Of a stretch of DNA of 33,477 nucleotides, positions 23,379-31,455 are shown one piece after another. Origin of the DNA: Roseomonas acroporae. GTDB taxonomy: Bacteria; Pseudomonadota; Alphaproteobacteria; Acetobacterales; Acetobacteraceae. The notes under the pieces are model-generated. The model did no database searches. It worked only from the letters and a program-made list of their open reading frames with translations, and was not told the DNA's origin. The position numbers were made by a program, and so were the translations under genes. Within the stretch, counting starts at the first letter, position 1. Each line of letters begins with the position of its first letter. The stretch spans positions 1-33,477 of the forward strand of contig NZ_JALPRX010000040.1 of the NCBI RefSeq assembly GCF_023223525.1, read 5' to 3'.

Positions 23379-24314
23379 ATGCCCGCCCCCACCCCCGCCC
23401 CGATCCCCGGCGCCGCGCCGGTCCGCCCGCGCCGCTCCGTGCTCTACATGCCTGCCGCCAACGCCCGCGCGCTGGAGAAGGCGCGCACCCTGCCGGCCGA
23501 CGCGCTGATCCTCGACCTGGAGGACGCGGTGGCGCCCGCGGCCAAGGCCGAGGCACGCGAGCGCGCCGTGGCCGCCGCCGCCTCCGGCGCCTATGCGCCG
23601 CGCGAGGTGGCGATCCGCGTCAACGCGCTGGCCACGCCCTGGGGCCGGGCCGATCTCGCCGCCGCCGCCCGCTCGGGGGCCGACGCGGTGGTGCTGCCCA
23701 AGGTCGAGGCGGCGCAGCAGCTCCGCGAGGCGGCGGCGGTGCTGGAGGCGGCCGGGGCGCCGCCCGGCATGGCGCTCTGGGCGATGCTGGAGACGCCGCG
23801 CGGGCTGCTGCGCGCCGCCGACATCGCCGAGACCGCCCTGCCGCGCCATCCGCTGGCCTGCCTCGTCATGGGCACCTCCGACCTCGCCAAGGAGCTGCGG
23901 GCGGCGCACACGCGCGACCGGCTGCCGCTGCTGACCGGCCTCGGCCTCTGCCTGCTGGCGGCGCGCGCCAACGGGCTGGCGGCGCTCGACGGCGTGCATC
24001 TCGACATCGGCGATCTCGCGGGCTTCGAGGCGGCCTGCCTGCAGGGGCGGGAGCTGGGCTTCGACGGCAAGACGCTGATCCACCCGTCAACGCTCGCCAT
24101 CGCCAACCGCGTCTTCGGCCCCACGGAGGCGGAACTGGCCGAGGCGGGGCGCATCATCGCCGCCCATGCCGAGGCGGAGGCGGCCGGCAAGGGGGTGGTG
24201 CTGCTCGACGGGAAGCTGGTGGAGTCGCTGCACGTCGAGCAGGCGCACCGGCAACTGGCGCTCGGCGCGGCGATCGCGGCGCTGGCCGTGGCGTCGCCGC
24301 CCGCGCCCGGATGA
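23379..24314 (+). CDS. HpcH/HpaI-type CoA ester lyase (citrate lyase beta-like; malyl-CoA lyase family)
   Basis: This 311-residue TIM-barrel lyase shows RRSVLYMPAANARALEKA (about 18-35), the metal/substrate acidic motif ILDLEDAVAP (44-53), VLPKVE (about 108-113), AMLETPRGLL with the metal-binding Glu, and DGKTLIHPSTL near the C terminus. The family cleaves or forms malyl-CoA, methylmalyl-CoA, citramalyl-CoA or related esters with Mg2+. The exact substrate cannot be read off, and (3S)-malyl-CoA thioesterases are also in the family. The ATG at 23379 has a strong ribosome site (GGAGGAG, 8 bases away). It is followed by sdhCDAB after 203 bases that contain a separate likely promoter, a neighbourhood consistent with a central-carbon role. 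Confidence 0.88.
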   Translation: MPAPTPAPIPGAAPVRPRRSVLYMPAANARALEKARTLPADALILDLEDAVAPAAKAEARERAVAAAASGAYAPREVAIRVNALATPWGRADLAAAARSGADAVVLPKVEAAQQLREAAAVLEAAGAPPGMALWAMLETPRGLLRAADIAETALPRHPLACLVMGTSDLAKELRAAHTRDRLPLLTGLGLCLLAARANGLAALDGVHLDIGDLAGFEAACLQGRELGFDGKTLIHPSTLAIANRVFGPTEAELAEAGRIIAAHAEAEAAGKGVVLLDGKLVESLHVEQAHRQLALGAAIAALAVASPPAPG

Positions 24315-24357
24315 GTGGTCCGGCCCTCGCGGATGGCACCGGCGCGGCAGCGGCTTC

Positions 24358-24408
24358 CAAACCCGGCTGGGAACACGTTCCTGTTGCAATTCGCTCGCAA
24401 CTGGGTTT
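24358..24408. promoter_or_regulatory. Nested inverted repeats upstream of the sdh promoter
   Basis: Three inverted repeats are packed in 51 bases: AAACCC (24358-24363) with GGGTTT (24403-24408) on the outside; GGAAC (24370-24374) with GTTCC (24377-24381); and GTTGC (24383-24387) with GCAAC (24397-24401). The block ends 16 bases before the proposed -35. It could be a regulator-binding region for sdh or, as RNA, the 3' structure of the CoA lyase transcript. There is no T-run to support a simple terminator. Confidence 0.4.
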
Positions 24409-24424
24409 CCGGCCCGCAGCAGAA

Positions 24425-24454
24425 TTGACGCTTCCTGGCACCGCACCATAGATA
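24425..24454 (+). promoter_or_regulatory. Putative sdhCDAB promoter
   Basis: TTGACG at 24425-24430 (5 of 6 consensus) and TAGATA at 24449-24454 (3 of 6) are separated by 18 bases. This would give a leader of about 55-60 bases before sdhC. The local sequence is less GC-rich than its surroundings. Inferred from sequence alone. Confidence 0.4.
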
Positions 24455-24517
24455 GCGCGGAAAGAACGTGCCGAGCCGGCTCTGCCGGGCGGCGGCAGGC
24501 CGGAGCGGTGCAGCCAT

Positions 24518-24964
24518 ATGTCCAGCATGCAGGATTCGCGTGAGCCGACCTTCATCGGCAAGCGCACGGACGGGACCATGATCCGGCGGCCGCTCTCGCC
24601 GCACCTGCAGGTCTACGACATGCTGCAGATGAGCAGCGCGCTGTCGATCAGCCACCGTATCACCGGGGTCGCGTGGAGCGCGGGCCTGCTGCTGATGGTG
24701 TGGTGGCTGGTGGCCGCCGCCGCCGGCCCCGGCCCCTTCGCCACGGCCACCTGGTTCCTCGGCTCCTGGCTCGGCCTGCTGATCCTGTTCGGCATGTCGG
24801 CGGCGGCGTGGTTCCACACGCTGAACGGCATCCGCCACCTCGTCTGGGACGCGGGCCACGGCTTCGCCATCCCGGACATGTACCGCAGCGGCCGCGCCGT
24901 GCTGATCGGCACCGCGGCGCTGACCGTCGTGACCTGGCTCGTCGTCATCATTGCCTGGGGCTGA
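24518..24964 (+). CDS. sdhC: Succinate dehydrogenase cytochrome b556 subunit
   Basis: This 148-residue membrane anchor of complex II has three helices (about 43-65, 78-98, 126-146). It carries the family signature RPLSPHLQVYDMLQMSSALSISHRITGV, whose Ser and Arg lie at the ubiquinone site, and the haem-ligand region FHTLNGIRHLVWD. The start is the ATG at 24518; an ATG at 24527 is equally possible. It is the first gene of sdhCDAB, 13 bases before sdhD. Confidence 0.95.
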   Translation: MSSMQDSREPTFIGKRTDGTMIRRPLSPHLQVYDMLQMSSALSISHRITGVAWSAGLLLMVWWLVAAAAGPGPFATATWFLGSWLGLLILFGMSAAAWFHTLNGIRHLVWDAGHGFAIPDMYRSGRAVLIGTAALTVVTWLVVIIAWG

Positions 24965-24977
24965 GGAACGCATCGCC

Positions 24978-25391
24978 ATGGCCACGCCGCCCGTGCACAT
25001 CACCCGCTATGCCACCCCGCTCGCGCGCGTGCGCGGCTTCGGCGCCGCCAAGTCCGGCACGGCGCACTGGTGGCACCAGCGCATCACCTCGATCGCGCTG
25101 CTGCCGCTGTCGCTCTGGTTCGTCTTCTCGGCGGCGATGCTGGCCGGCAAGCCCTACCCGGTGGTGGCGCTGTGGATCGGTCATCCCTTCAACGCCGCCC
25201 TGCTGCTGGCCACCATCGCCTTCAGCGCCCACCACGTCGCGGCCGGGCTGCAGGTGGTCGTCGAGGACTACGTGCGCAACGACGGCGCCAAGGTCGCCGG
25301 CATCCTGGCGGTGAAGGGCCTGTGCATCTTCCTGGCGCTGCTCTCGGCGCTCGCGGTGCTGCGGCTCGTCGTGGTGCGCGTCCTGGTCTGA
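24978..25391 (+). CDS. sdhD: Succinate dehydrogenase hydrophobic membrane anchor subunit
   Basis: This 137-residue protein has three helices. It opens with [30 protein letters not shown], the usual alphaproteobacterial SdhD start, with Trp and Arg near the quinone pocket. The second helix ends [19 protein letters not shown], where the His pair is the expected haem-ligand region and Asp-Tyr the quinone-site pair. It pairs with SdhC to hold haem b and bind ubiquinone. A 164-base gap with two hairpins separates it from sdhA. Confidence 0.93.
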   Translation: MATPPVHITRYATPLARVRGFGAAKSGTAHWWHQRITSIALLPLSLWFVFSAAMLAGKPYPVVALWIGHPFNAALLLATIAFSAHHVAAGLQVVVEDYVRNDGAKVAGILAVKGLCIFLALLSALAVLRLVVVRVLV

Positions 25392-25405
25392 GGGGATGCG
25401 GGCGG

Positions 25406-25453
25406 GGCCGGGCGACGCGGCCCGGCCGACGCCCCGCGGGACATCCCGTGGGG
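25406..25453 (+). terminator. Tandem hairpins between sdhD and sdhA (possible attenuator)
   Basis: GGCCGGGC (25406-25413) pairs with GCCCGGCC (25420-25427). Next, CCCCGCGGGA (25432-25441) pairs with TCCCGTGGGG (25444-25453) except for one G-T. A short run of four T follows some 15 bases later. The pair lies inside the sdh operon and could reduce or stabilise transcription between the anchor and the catalytic genes. It is too weak to call a full terminator. Confidence 0.35.
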
Positions 25454-25555
25454 GCGGGCCGATCTGGTTTTCCGGGCGCCGCGGGCTCCCGTTGCAGTTC
25501 TCATGGAAGCCCGCGGCGGGGAAGCGCCCGTCGGGGCGATGAACGGACCGAGACG

Positions 25556-27370
25556 ATGAACGCGATCAGCAAGCCGGGACTCGGTGGCGGCGCCTACCGG
25601 ATCGTCGACCACACCTACGACGTGGTGGTGGTGGGCGCCGGCGGCGCCGGCTTGCGCGCCACCTTCGGCATGGGCGCGGCCGGGCTCAAGACGGCCTGCA
25701 TCACCAAGGTCTTCCCGACGCGCTCGCACACCGTGGCGGCGCAGGGCGGCGTCGGCGCCGCGCTCGGCAACATGGGCGAGGACGACTGGCGCTGGCACAT
25801 GTACGACACCGTGAAGGGGTCGGACTGGCTCGGCGACCAGGACGCCATCGAGTACATGTGCCGCGAGGCGATCCCGGCGATCATCGAGCTCGAGCACTTC
25901 GGCGTGCCGTTCAGCCGCACCGAGGATGGCCGCATCTACCAGCGGCCCTTCGGCGGCCACATGCAGAACTACGGCAAGACGCCGGCCATGCGCGCCTGCG
26001 CCGCCGCCGACCGCACCGGCCACGCCATCCTGCACACGCTCTACCAGCAGTCGCTGAAGCACCAGTGCGAGTTCTTCGTCGAGTACTTCGCCCTCGACCT
26101 CATCATGGAGGAGGGCGCCTGCCGCGGCGTGATGGCGTGGTGCCTGGAGGACGGCTCGATCCACCGCTTCCGCGCCCAGACCGTGGTGCTGGCGACGGGC
26201 GGCTACGGCCGCGCCTGGTTCTCCTGCACCTCCGCCCACACCTGCACCGGCGACGGCGGCGGCATGATCCTGCGCGCCGGCCTGCCGATGCAGGACCAGG
26301 AGTTCGTGCAGTTCCACCCGACCGGCATCTACGGCTCGGGCTGCCTCGTCACCGAGGGGGCCCGCGGCGAGGGCGGGTACCTGACCAACTCCGAGGGCGA
26401 GCGCTTCATGGAGCGCTACGCGCCGACCGCCAAGGACCTCGCCTCGCGCGACGTCGTCTCCCGCGCCATGTCGATGGAGATCCGCGAGGGGCGCGGCGTC
26501 GGGCCGCTCAAGGACCACATCTACCTGCACCTCGAGCATCTCGGCGCCGAGCTGCTGCACGAGCGCCTGCCCGGCATCTCCGAGACCGCCAAGATCTTCG
26601 CCGGCGTGGACGTGACCAAGGAGCCGATCCCGATGCTCCCGACCGTCCACTACAACATGGGCGGCATCCCGACGAACATCCACTGCGAGGTGCTGAACCC
26701 GACGGCGACCGACCAGGACCGCGTGGTGCCCGGGCTGATGGCGGTGGGCGAGGCGGCCTGCGTCTCCGTCCACGGCGCCAACCGGCTCGGCACCAACTCG
26801 CTGCTCGACCTCGTCGTGTTCGGCCGTGCCGCCGCCCACCGCGCCGCCGAGACGGTCAAGGCCGGCGCCACCCAGGCACCGCTGCCGGCCGATGCGGGCG
26901 ACAGGGCGCTCGACCGGCTCGACCGCGTGCGCAACGCCAAGGGCGACCTCTCGGTCGGCGAGGTGCGGGTGAACATGCAGCGCACCATGCAGACCCATGC
27001 CGCCGTGTTCCGCACCGCCGAGCTGCTGAAGGAGGGCGTGGACAAGATGGCGAAGGTGGCGGCCAGCTACGACAGCATCCGCATCGCCGACCGCAGCCTG
27101 ATCTGGAACAGCGACCTGATGGAGGCGCTGGAGCTGGGCAACCTGATCGGCAACGCCATGTGCACCATCGTCGGCGCCGAGGCGCGCCACGAGAGCCGCG
27201 GCGCCCATGCGCACGAGGACTATCCCGAGCGCGACGACGTGAACTGGATGAAGCACACCCTCGCCTGGGTGGACGACAGGAACGCCGTCAAGCTCGACTA
27301 CCGCGACGTGAAGATGCGCACCCTGACCAACGAGGTCTCGGTGTTCCCGCCGAAGCCGCGCGTGTACTGA
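25556..27370 (+). CDS. sdhA: Succinate dehydrogenase flavoprotein subunit
   Basis: This 604-residue catalytic subunit of complex II oxidises succinate to fumarate. The FAD-binding Rossmann motif [17 protein letters not shown] occurs at about 23-39. His58 in [11 protein letters not shown] is the covalent flavin attachment site. The substrate-site stretches are [21 protein letters not shown] and the conserved Arg/His in [18 protein letters not shown]. The C-terminal helical and capping domains end with the usual [19 protein letters not shown]. Length and all motifs are normal. It starts at the ATG at 25556 and is followed by sdhB after 18 bases. Confidence 0.97.
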   Translation: MNAISKPGLGGGAYRIVDHTYDVVVVGAGGAGLRATFGMGAAGLKTACITKVFPTRSHTVAAQGGVGAALGNMGEDDWRWHMYDTVKGSDWLGDQDAIEYMCREAIPAIIELEHFGVPFSRTEDGRIYQRPFGGHMQNYGKTPAMRACAAADRTGHAILHTLYQQSLKHQCEFFVEYFALDLIMEEGACRGVMAWCLEDGSIHRFRAQTVVLATGGYGRAWFSCTSAHTCTGDGGGMILRAGLPMQDQEFVQFHPTGIYGSGCLVTEGARGEGGYLTNSEGERFMERYAPTAKDLASRDVVSRAMSMEIREGRGVGPLKDHIYLHLEHLGAELLHERLPGISETAKIFAGVDVTKEPIPMLPTVHYNMGGIPTNIHCEVLNPTATDQDRVVPGLMAVGEAACVSVHGANRLGTNSLLDLVVFGRAAAHRAAETVKAGATQAPLPADAGDRALDRLDRVRNAKGDLSVGEVRVNMQRTMQTHAAVFRTAELLKEGVDKMAKVAASYDSIRIADRSLIWNSDLMEALELGNLIGNAMCTIVGAEARHESRGAHAHEDYPERDDVNWMKHTLAWVDDRNAVKLDYRDVKMRTLTNEVSVFPPKPRVY

Positions 27371-27388
27371 GGCAGGAGAGACAGAGCC

Positions 27389-28171
27389 ATGGCCGAATTC
27401 AACCTGCCGAAGAACTCCGTCGTCGGCACCGGCAAGACCTTCCCCGCGCCCACGGACGCGACGAAGGTGAAGTCCTTCCGGATCTACCGCTGGGACCCGG
27501 ACGACGGCGAGAACCCGCGCACCGACACCTACGACATCGACCTCGACAAGTGCGGGCCGATGGTCCTGGACGCGCTGATCAAGATCAAGAACGAGATCGA
27601 CACGACGCTGACCTTCCGGCGCTCCTGCCGCGAGGGCATCTGCGGCTCCTGCGCGATGAACATCGACGGGCTGAACACGCTCGCCTGCCTCAAGCCGATC
27701 GAGGACGTGAAGGGCGACGTGAAGATCAGCCCGCTGCCGCACATGCCGGTGGTGAAGGACCTGGTGCCGGACCTGTCGCAGATCTACGCGCAGCTCCGCT
27801 CCATCGAGCCCTGGCTGAAGTCCGACACCGCCCCGCCGCCGGACCATGAGCGCCTCCAGTCCAAGGAGGAGCGCGCCAAGCTCGACGGGCTGTGGGAGTG
27901 CATCCTGTGCTTCTGCTGCACCACCTCCTGCCCCAGCTACTGGTGGAACGGCGACCGCTACCTCGGCCCGGCCGTGCTGCTCCAGGCCTATCGCTGGATC
28001 GCCGACAGCCGCGACGACCATACGGGCGAGCGGTTGGACAACCTGGAGGACCCGTTCCGGCTGTACCGCTGCCACACCATCATGAACTGCGCCCGCACCT
28101 GCCCGAAGGGGCTGAACCCGGCGCAGGCGATCGGGCAGATCAAGCAGATGATGGTCGAGCGGCAGGTCTGA
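27389..28171 (+). CDS. sdhB: Succinate dehydrogenase iron-sulfur subunit
   Basis: This 260-residue electron-transfer subunit has the N-terminal ferredoxin domain holding [2Fe-2S] ligands C80, C85, C88 and C100 ([22 protein letters not shown] region). The C-terminal domain holds the [4Fe-4S] and [3Fe-4S] clusters in [16 protein letters not shown] (C170, C173, C176, C180) and [18 protein letters not shown] ribosome site (AGGAGAG) precedes the ATG at 27389. It is the last gene of sdhCDAB; strong hairpins begin 22 bases after its stop. Confidence 0.97.
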   Translation: MAEFNLPKNSVVGTGKTFPAPTDATKVKSFRIYRWDPDDGENPRTDTYDIDLDKCGPMVLDALIKIKNEIDTTLTFRRSCREGICGSCAMNIDGLNTLACLKPIEDVKGDVKISPLPHMPVVKDLVPDLSQIYAQLRSIEPWLKSDTAPPPDHERLQSKEERAKLDGLWECILCFCCTTSCPSYWWNGDRYLGPAVLLQAYRWIADSRDDHTGERLDNLEDPFRLYRCHTIMNCARTCPKGLNPAQAIGQIKQMMVERQV

Positions 28172-28192
28172 GCGGCCCGACGCCTTCATTTT

Positions 28193-28250
28193 CCAAGGAG
28201 GGCCTTGCCCTCCTTGGGTATCCTCCCGCCAAGGGGCGAAGCCCCCTTGG
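28193..28250 (+). terminator. Two strong hairpins after sdhB
   Basis: CCAAGGAGGG (28193-28202) pairs perfectly with CCCTCCTTGG (28208-28217), loop CCTTG. CCAAGGGGC (28229-28237) pairs with GCCCCCTTGG (28241-28250) with one bulged C, loop GAA. The two stems share the CCAAGG...CCTTGG ends, so they look like two copies of one repeat. They probably protect or end the sdh mRNA. They belong to a larger hairpin cluster reaching 28413. Confidence 0.6.
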
Positions 28251-28336
28251 AACCCCCGTGCGATTTCATGTCTCGCCCGCTTCGACGGCCGGGGCGCAAA
28301 ACGAACGGGGCCTGGGGCCTCCCCATCTTCCGCTTG

Positions 28337-28413
28337 GGGCCCAGCTTGGGGGCCCAGCGGGATGGTCCAGGAAGGGCGGCGCCCTTCCTGGCGGGGCCGG
28401 GGCAGCGCCCCGG
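28337..28413. repeat. Hairpin and direct-repeat cluster before the glyoxalase-fold gene
   Basis: CCAGGAAGGGCG (28367-28378) and CGCCCTTCCTGG (28380-28391) are perfect arms around one base. CCGGGGC (28397-28403) pairs with GCCCCGG (28407-28413). Just before them the word GCTTGGGG(G)CCCA is repeated in tandem near 28333-28357. Together with the stems at 28193-28250, about half of the 274-base sdhB-to-next-gene gap can fold. This is typical of extragenic palindromic repeat clusters. Confidence 0.55.
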
Positions 28414-28445
28414 AATTCCCCCGCGCCTGTGCTACACTCCCCCGC

Positions 28446-28871
28446 ATGACCGACAAGCCGCCCCGCCTCTCCGGCGTGCTGGAAACGTCCCTCTACGTGG
28501 CCGATCTCGACCGCGCGCGGGCCTTCTACCAGGATCTGTTCGGCCTCGAGGAGTTCATGCACGACGGGCGCATGTGCGCCCTCGGCGTGCCCGGCGGGCA
28601 GGTGCTGCTGCTGTTCCGCCTGGGCGGCTCCGCCGAGCCCTCGCCCACCCCCTTCGGCACCATCCCGGCGCATGACGGGCGCGGCGTGCAGCACCTGTGC
28701 TTCGCCATCCCCTACACCGCGCTGGGCGAGTGGGAAGCGCATCTGGCCCGTCGGGGAATCGCCGTGGAGAGCCGCCTCGCCTGGCCGCAGGGCGGCACCA
28801 GCCTGTATTTCCGCGACCCGGACGGGCATTCGCTGGAGGTGGCGACGCCGGGGCTCTGGCCGAACCGCTGA
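28446..28871 (+). CDS. VOC (glyoxalase/bleomycin-resistance) fold protein
   Basis: This 141-residue protein has two paired beta-alpha-beta-beta-beta modules. The first opens LETSLYVADLDRARAFYQDLFGLE, the hallmark VOC start. The second contains GVQHLCFAIP (candidate metal His) and SLYFRDPDGHSLEVATPGLW (candidate metal Glu). The superfamily includes glyoxalase I, fosfomycin-resistance proteins and extradiol dioxygenases. The sequence most resembles small glyoxalase-like proteins of unknown substrate. The start is the ATG at 28446. It is isolated from sdhB by a repeat cluster and may have its own promoter, which I could not identify. Confidence 0.85.
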   Translation: MTDKPPRLSGVLETSLYVADLDRARAFYQDLFGLEEFMHDGRMCALGVPGGQVLLLFRLGGSAEPSPTPFGTIPAHDGRGVQHLCFAIPYTALGEWEAHLARRGIAVESRLAWPQGGTSLYFRDPDGHSLEVATPGLWPNR

Positions 28872-29129
28872 CCGTTCGCCCTGCGTTCGCTTACGGCCGA
28901 ACCGCCGCGCCGCTATGACAGGGCGGGTCCGCCCCGCGCCCCCGGCCGGGGCCGGAATCGTCGGCCGCGGGCCCCGGCGGCACCGACGGCCAGGAGGCGG
29001 CGGAGGGGCATCGTTGCGGCAGTCATCTCGTCGGAAAGCTGGGCCAGCGGGTGGGCCAGCGGGAAATCGGGCGGCGCCTCCATGGCGCGCCCGGCACCGT
29101 GGCCCGGTTCCGCCCGCCGGGCCCCGCCG

Positions 29130-29588
29130 ATGAGGCGCCTCTCCCTCCGCACGGTCGTCCTGGGCCTCGCGGTCGGGGCGGTGGCAATGCTGGTGTTCCA
29201 CCAGGGAACCGCCTTCCTGCTGCATGCCGAGGGCGCGCGCCTGCCGGCGCTGACGCAACTCCTCGGCAGCCAGCCCGCTCCCTACAGCCTGCGCCCGGCG
29301 CCGCCGCTCGGCGTGCCGATGGTGTTCTGGCTGACCTTCTGGGGCGCTGTCTGGGGGCTGCTGCTGGCGCTGCTGCTGCGCCTGACCGGGCTGCCGGACC
29401 TGCTGACCGGCTTCCTGTTCGGCGCCCTGCTGGTGACGGCGGTCGGCTTCACGCTGCTCGCCCGCTGGCAGGGCCTGCCCTCCTACGAGGCGGTCGGCAC
29501 GCCGCTCTGGCTGCGCACCGGCCTGCTGAACGGCGCCTGGGGCTGGGGCACGGCGCTGCTGATGCGGCCGCTGGCGCTGCGGGGGTAG
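29130..29588 (+). CDS. Hypothetical inner-membrane protein, four helices
   Basis: The predicted protein has 152 residues and about four hydrophobic segments: TVVLGLAVGAVAMLVFHQGTA (8-28), VFWLTFWGAVWGLLLALLL (about 65-83), LTGFLFGALLVTAVGFTLLA, and GLLNGAWGWGTALLM. I do not recognise a named family with certainty, although the repeated FHQGTAFLLH and GAVWG features resemble small proteins with a conserved helix-G-helix layout found in alphaproteobacteria. The ATG at 29130 starts MRRLSLRTVV right before the first helix. An ATG at 29082 would add 16 Pro/Arg-rich residues. It is followed by a double hairpin. The function is unknown. Confidence 0.65.
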   Translation: MRRLSLRTVVLGLAVGAVAMLVFHQGTAFLLHAEGARLPALTQLLGSQPAPYSLRPAPPLGVPMVFWLTFWGAVWGLLLALLLRLTGLPDLLTGFLFGALLVTAVGFTLLARWQGLPSYEAVGTPLWLRTGLLNGAWGWGTALLMRPLALRG

Positions 29589-29644
29589 GGGAGGGGGCGG
29601 GCCGCCGCCCGGCCAGGGCACGGTACGCCCGGCCGAACTATTTC

Positions 29645-29688
29645 ACGCCGCCCCCGCCACGGGCGGCGTTGCCGGCTTCCGAGCCGGC
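29645..29688 (+). terminator. Double hairpin after the small membrane protein gene
   Basis: ACGCCGCCC (29645-29653) pairs perfectly with GGGCGGCGT (29661-29669). GCCGGCT (29671-29677) then pairs with AGCCGGC (29682-29688) around a TCCG tetraloop. A T-rich stretch (TTTGGTTTTT) follows about 8 bases later. This is the nearest thing to a conventional intrinsic terminator in the window and likely ends the transcript of the 29130-29588 gene. Confidence 0.5.
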
Positions 29689-29720
29689 CCCCGCCTTTGG
29701 TTTTTCGCGTTTTCCGAGTC

Positions 29721-29753
29721 GCTGGGTGAGTACACCCAGCTTGAAAATGCTCT
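29721..29753. repeat. Palindrome plus GAAAATGCTCTAG intergenic motif
   Basis: GCTGGGTG (29721-29728) and CACCCAGC (29733-29740) are perfect arms with loop AGTA. They are followed at once by TTGAAAATGCTCT. Read on the other strand the tail is CTAGAGCATTTTC, a motif I remember as common between genes in Rhizobiales and relatives. The block lies 30-60 bases before the GMC oxidoreductase start, so it is in its leader or promoter. Confidence 0.5.
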
Positions 29754-29781
29754 AGGCTCCCGGGCGGGAGAACAACGTCCA

Positions 29782-31434
29782 ATGCAGACCTACGATTACA
29801 TCGTCGTCGGCGCGGGCTCGGCCGGCTGCGTGCTGGCCAACCGCCTCAGCGAGGATCCGTCCCGCTCCGTGCTGCTGCTGGAGGCGGGCGGCAAGGATGA
29901 CGGGATCTGGATCGGCATCCCCGCCGGCTTCTCGCGGCTGATCAGCAACCCGCGCTACAACTGGCTGTTCGAGACGGAGCCGGAGGAGAACGTCAAGGGC
30001 CGCCGCATCCCGATCCCGCGCGGCAAGACGCTCGGCGGCTCCTCCGCCATCAACGGCATGCTCTACGTGCGCGGGCAGCCGCTCGACTACGACACCTGGT
30101 CGCAATTCGGCAACCGCGGCTGGTCCTACGAGTCCGTGCTGCCCTACTTCCGCAAGTCGGAGAATTTCGAGCGCGGCGGCGGGGAATCGCGCGGCCGTGG
30201 CGGGCCGCTCAACGTCGCCGACATGCGCGAGCGCCATCCGCTGCTCGACGCCTTCGTCGAGGCGGGCGTGGCGGAAGGGTATCCGCGCAACGACGACTAC
30301 AACGACGGCGACCAGGAAGGCTTCGGCTACTACCAGGTGACGCAGAAGAACGGCCGGCGCTGGTCCACCGCGCATGCCTTCCTCGAGCCCGCCCGGCGCC
30401 GGCCCAACCTGCATGTTGCCACCAACGCGCACGCGACCGGCGTGCTGCTGGAGGGGAGGCGCTGCGTCGGCGTCGCGTGGATCGAGAACGGCCAGCGGCG
30501 CGAGGCGCGGGCGGGGCGCGAGGTGGTGCTGGCGGCGGGGGCCGTGCAGTCGCCGCAATTGCTGGAGCTTTCCGGCATCGGCCGGCCGGAGCTGCTGCAA
30601 TCCCACGGCATCGAGGTGCGCCATGCCCTGCCCGGCGTGGGCGAGAATTTCCGCGACCACTACGCGCCGCGCATGAACTGGCGGCTGAAGAAGGATTCCT
30701 CGCTGCCGCTGACGCTGAACCAGCAGGCGCGCGGCATCCACCTCGCGCGCGAGGTGGCGAACTGGTACCTGCGCCGGCGCGGCGTGCTGACCTACACCGC
30801 CGGCATCGTGTTCGGCTTCGTGCGCACCCGGCCCGAGCTGGAGACGCCCGACATCCAGTACCACTTCGCCCATGCCAGCTACGACAGCGTCGCGACGCGC
30901 GAGCTGGACCGCGAGCCGGGCATGACGGTGACGGTGTGCCAGCTCCGCCCGGAATCCACCGGCTCGATCCACGTGAAATCGGCCGATCCGCTGGCGCCGC
31001 CGGCGATCCGGCCGAATTTCCTCGCCGCCGAGGAGGACCGGCGCGTGCTGGTGGAGGGGATGAAGATCGCCCGCCGCATCGCCGCCAACCCGCGCCTCGA
31101 CGCCTGGCGGTCGCACGAGATGAACCCGGGCGACGGGGTGCGGACCGACGAGCAGTGGCTCGACTGGGCGCGCGCCAAGGGCCAGACCGTCTACCACCCC
31201 GCCGGCACCTGCAGGATGGGGCAGGACCCGATGGCGGTGGTGGACGAGCGGCTGCGGGTGCGCGGCATCGAGGGGCTGCGCGTGGTGGACGCCTCGATCA
31301 TGCCGACGCTGGTCTCCGGCAACACCAACGCGCCGGTCATCATGATCGCCGAGAAGGGCGCCGACATGATCCGCGAGGATGCCCGCGCCGCGGCATCGGC
31401 CGCGGCACCGGCGCCGCAGGCGGTGGCGGCGTGA
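29782..31434 (+). CDS. GMC family FAD-dependent oxidoreductase (choline/alcohol dehydrogenase-like)
   Basis: This 550-residue glucose-methanol-choline oxidoreductase is similar in length and motifs to choline dehydrogenase and long-chain or polyethylene-glycol alcohol dehydrogenases. It has the ADP-binding [19 protein letters not shown] (about 4-22), the GMC signature [18 protein letters not shown], the second signature [15 protein letters not shown], and the catalytic pair His472 ([10 protein letters not shown]) and Asn516 (SGNTNAP). It oxidises a hydroxyl group to an aldehyde or ketone using FAD. No betaine-aldehyde dehydrogenase or transporter is adjacent, so choline is not specifically supported. 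A Baeyer-Villiger-type monooxygenase gene follows after 21 bases, which makes alcohol-to-ketone-to-ester catabolism a reasonable inference. Confidence 0.92.
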   Translation: MQTYDYIVVGAGSAGCVLANRLSEDPSRSVLLLEAGGKDDGIWIGIPAGFSRLISNPRYNWLFETEPEENVKGRRIPIPRGKTLGGSSAINGMLYVRGQPLDYDTWSQFGNRGWSYESVLPYFRKSENFERGGGESRGRGGPLNVADMRERHPLLDAFVEAGVAEGYPRNDDYNDGDQEGFGYYQVTQKNGRRWSTAHAFLEPARRRPNLHVATNAHATGVLLEGRRCVGVAWIENGQRREARAGREVVLAAGAVQSPQLLELSGIGRPELLQSHGIEVRHALPGVGENFRDHYAPRMNWRLKKDSSLPLTLNQQARGIHLAREVANWYLRRRGVLTYTAGIVFGFVRTRPELETPDIQYHFAHASYDSVATRELDREPGMTVTVCQLRPESTGSIHVKSADPLAPPAIRPNFLAAEEDRRVLVEGMKIARRIAANPRLDAWRSHEMNPGDGVRTDEQWLDWARAKGQTVYHPAGTCRMGQDPMAVVDERLRVRGIEGLRVVDASIMPTLVSGNTNAPVIMIAEKGADMIREDARAAASAAAPAPQAVAA

Positions 31435-31455
31435 CGCGGCGGGAGGAGCAGCACC

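Noticed and set aside
29782-31434. Naming the GMC enzyme betA (choline dehydrogenase)
   Set aside because: There is no betB, betI or choline transporter next to it, and the motifs are shared by many alcohol dehydrogenases.
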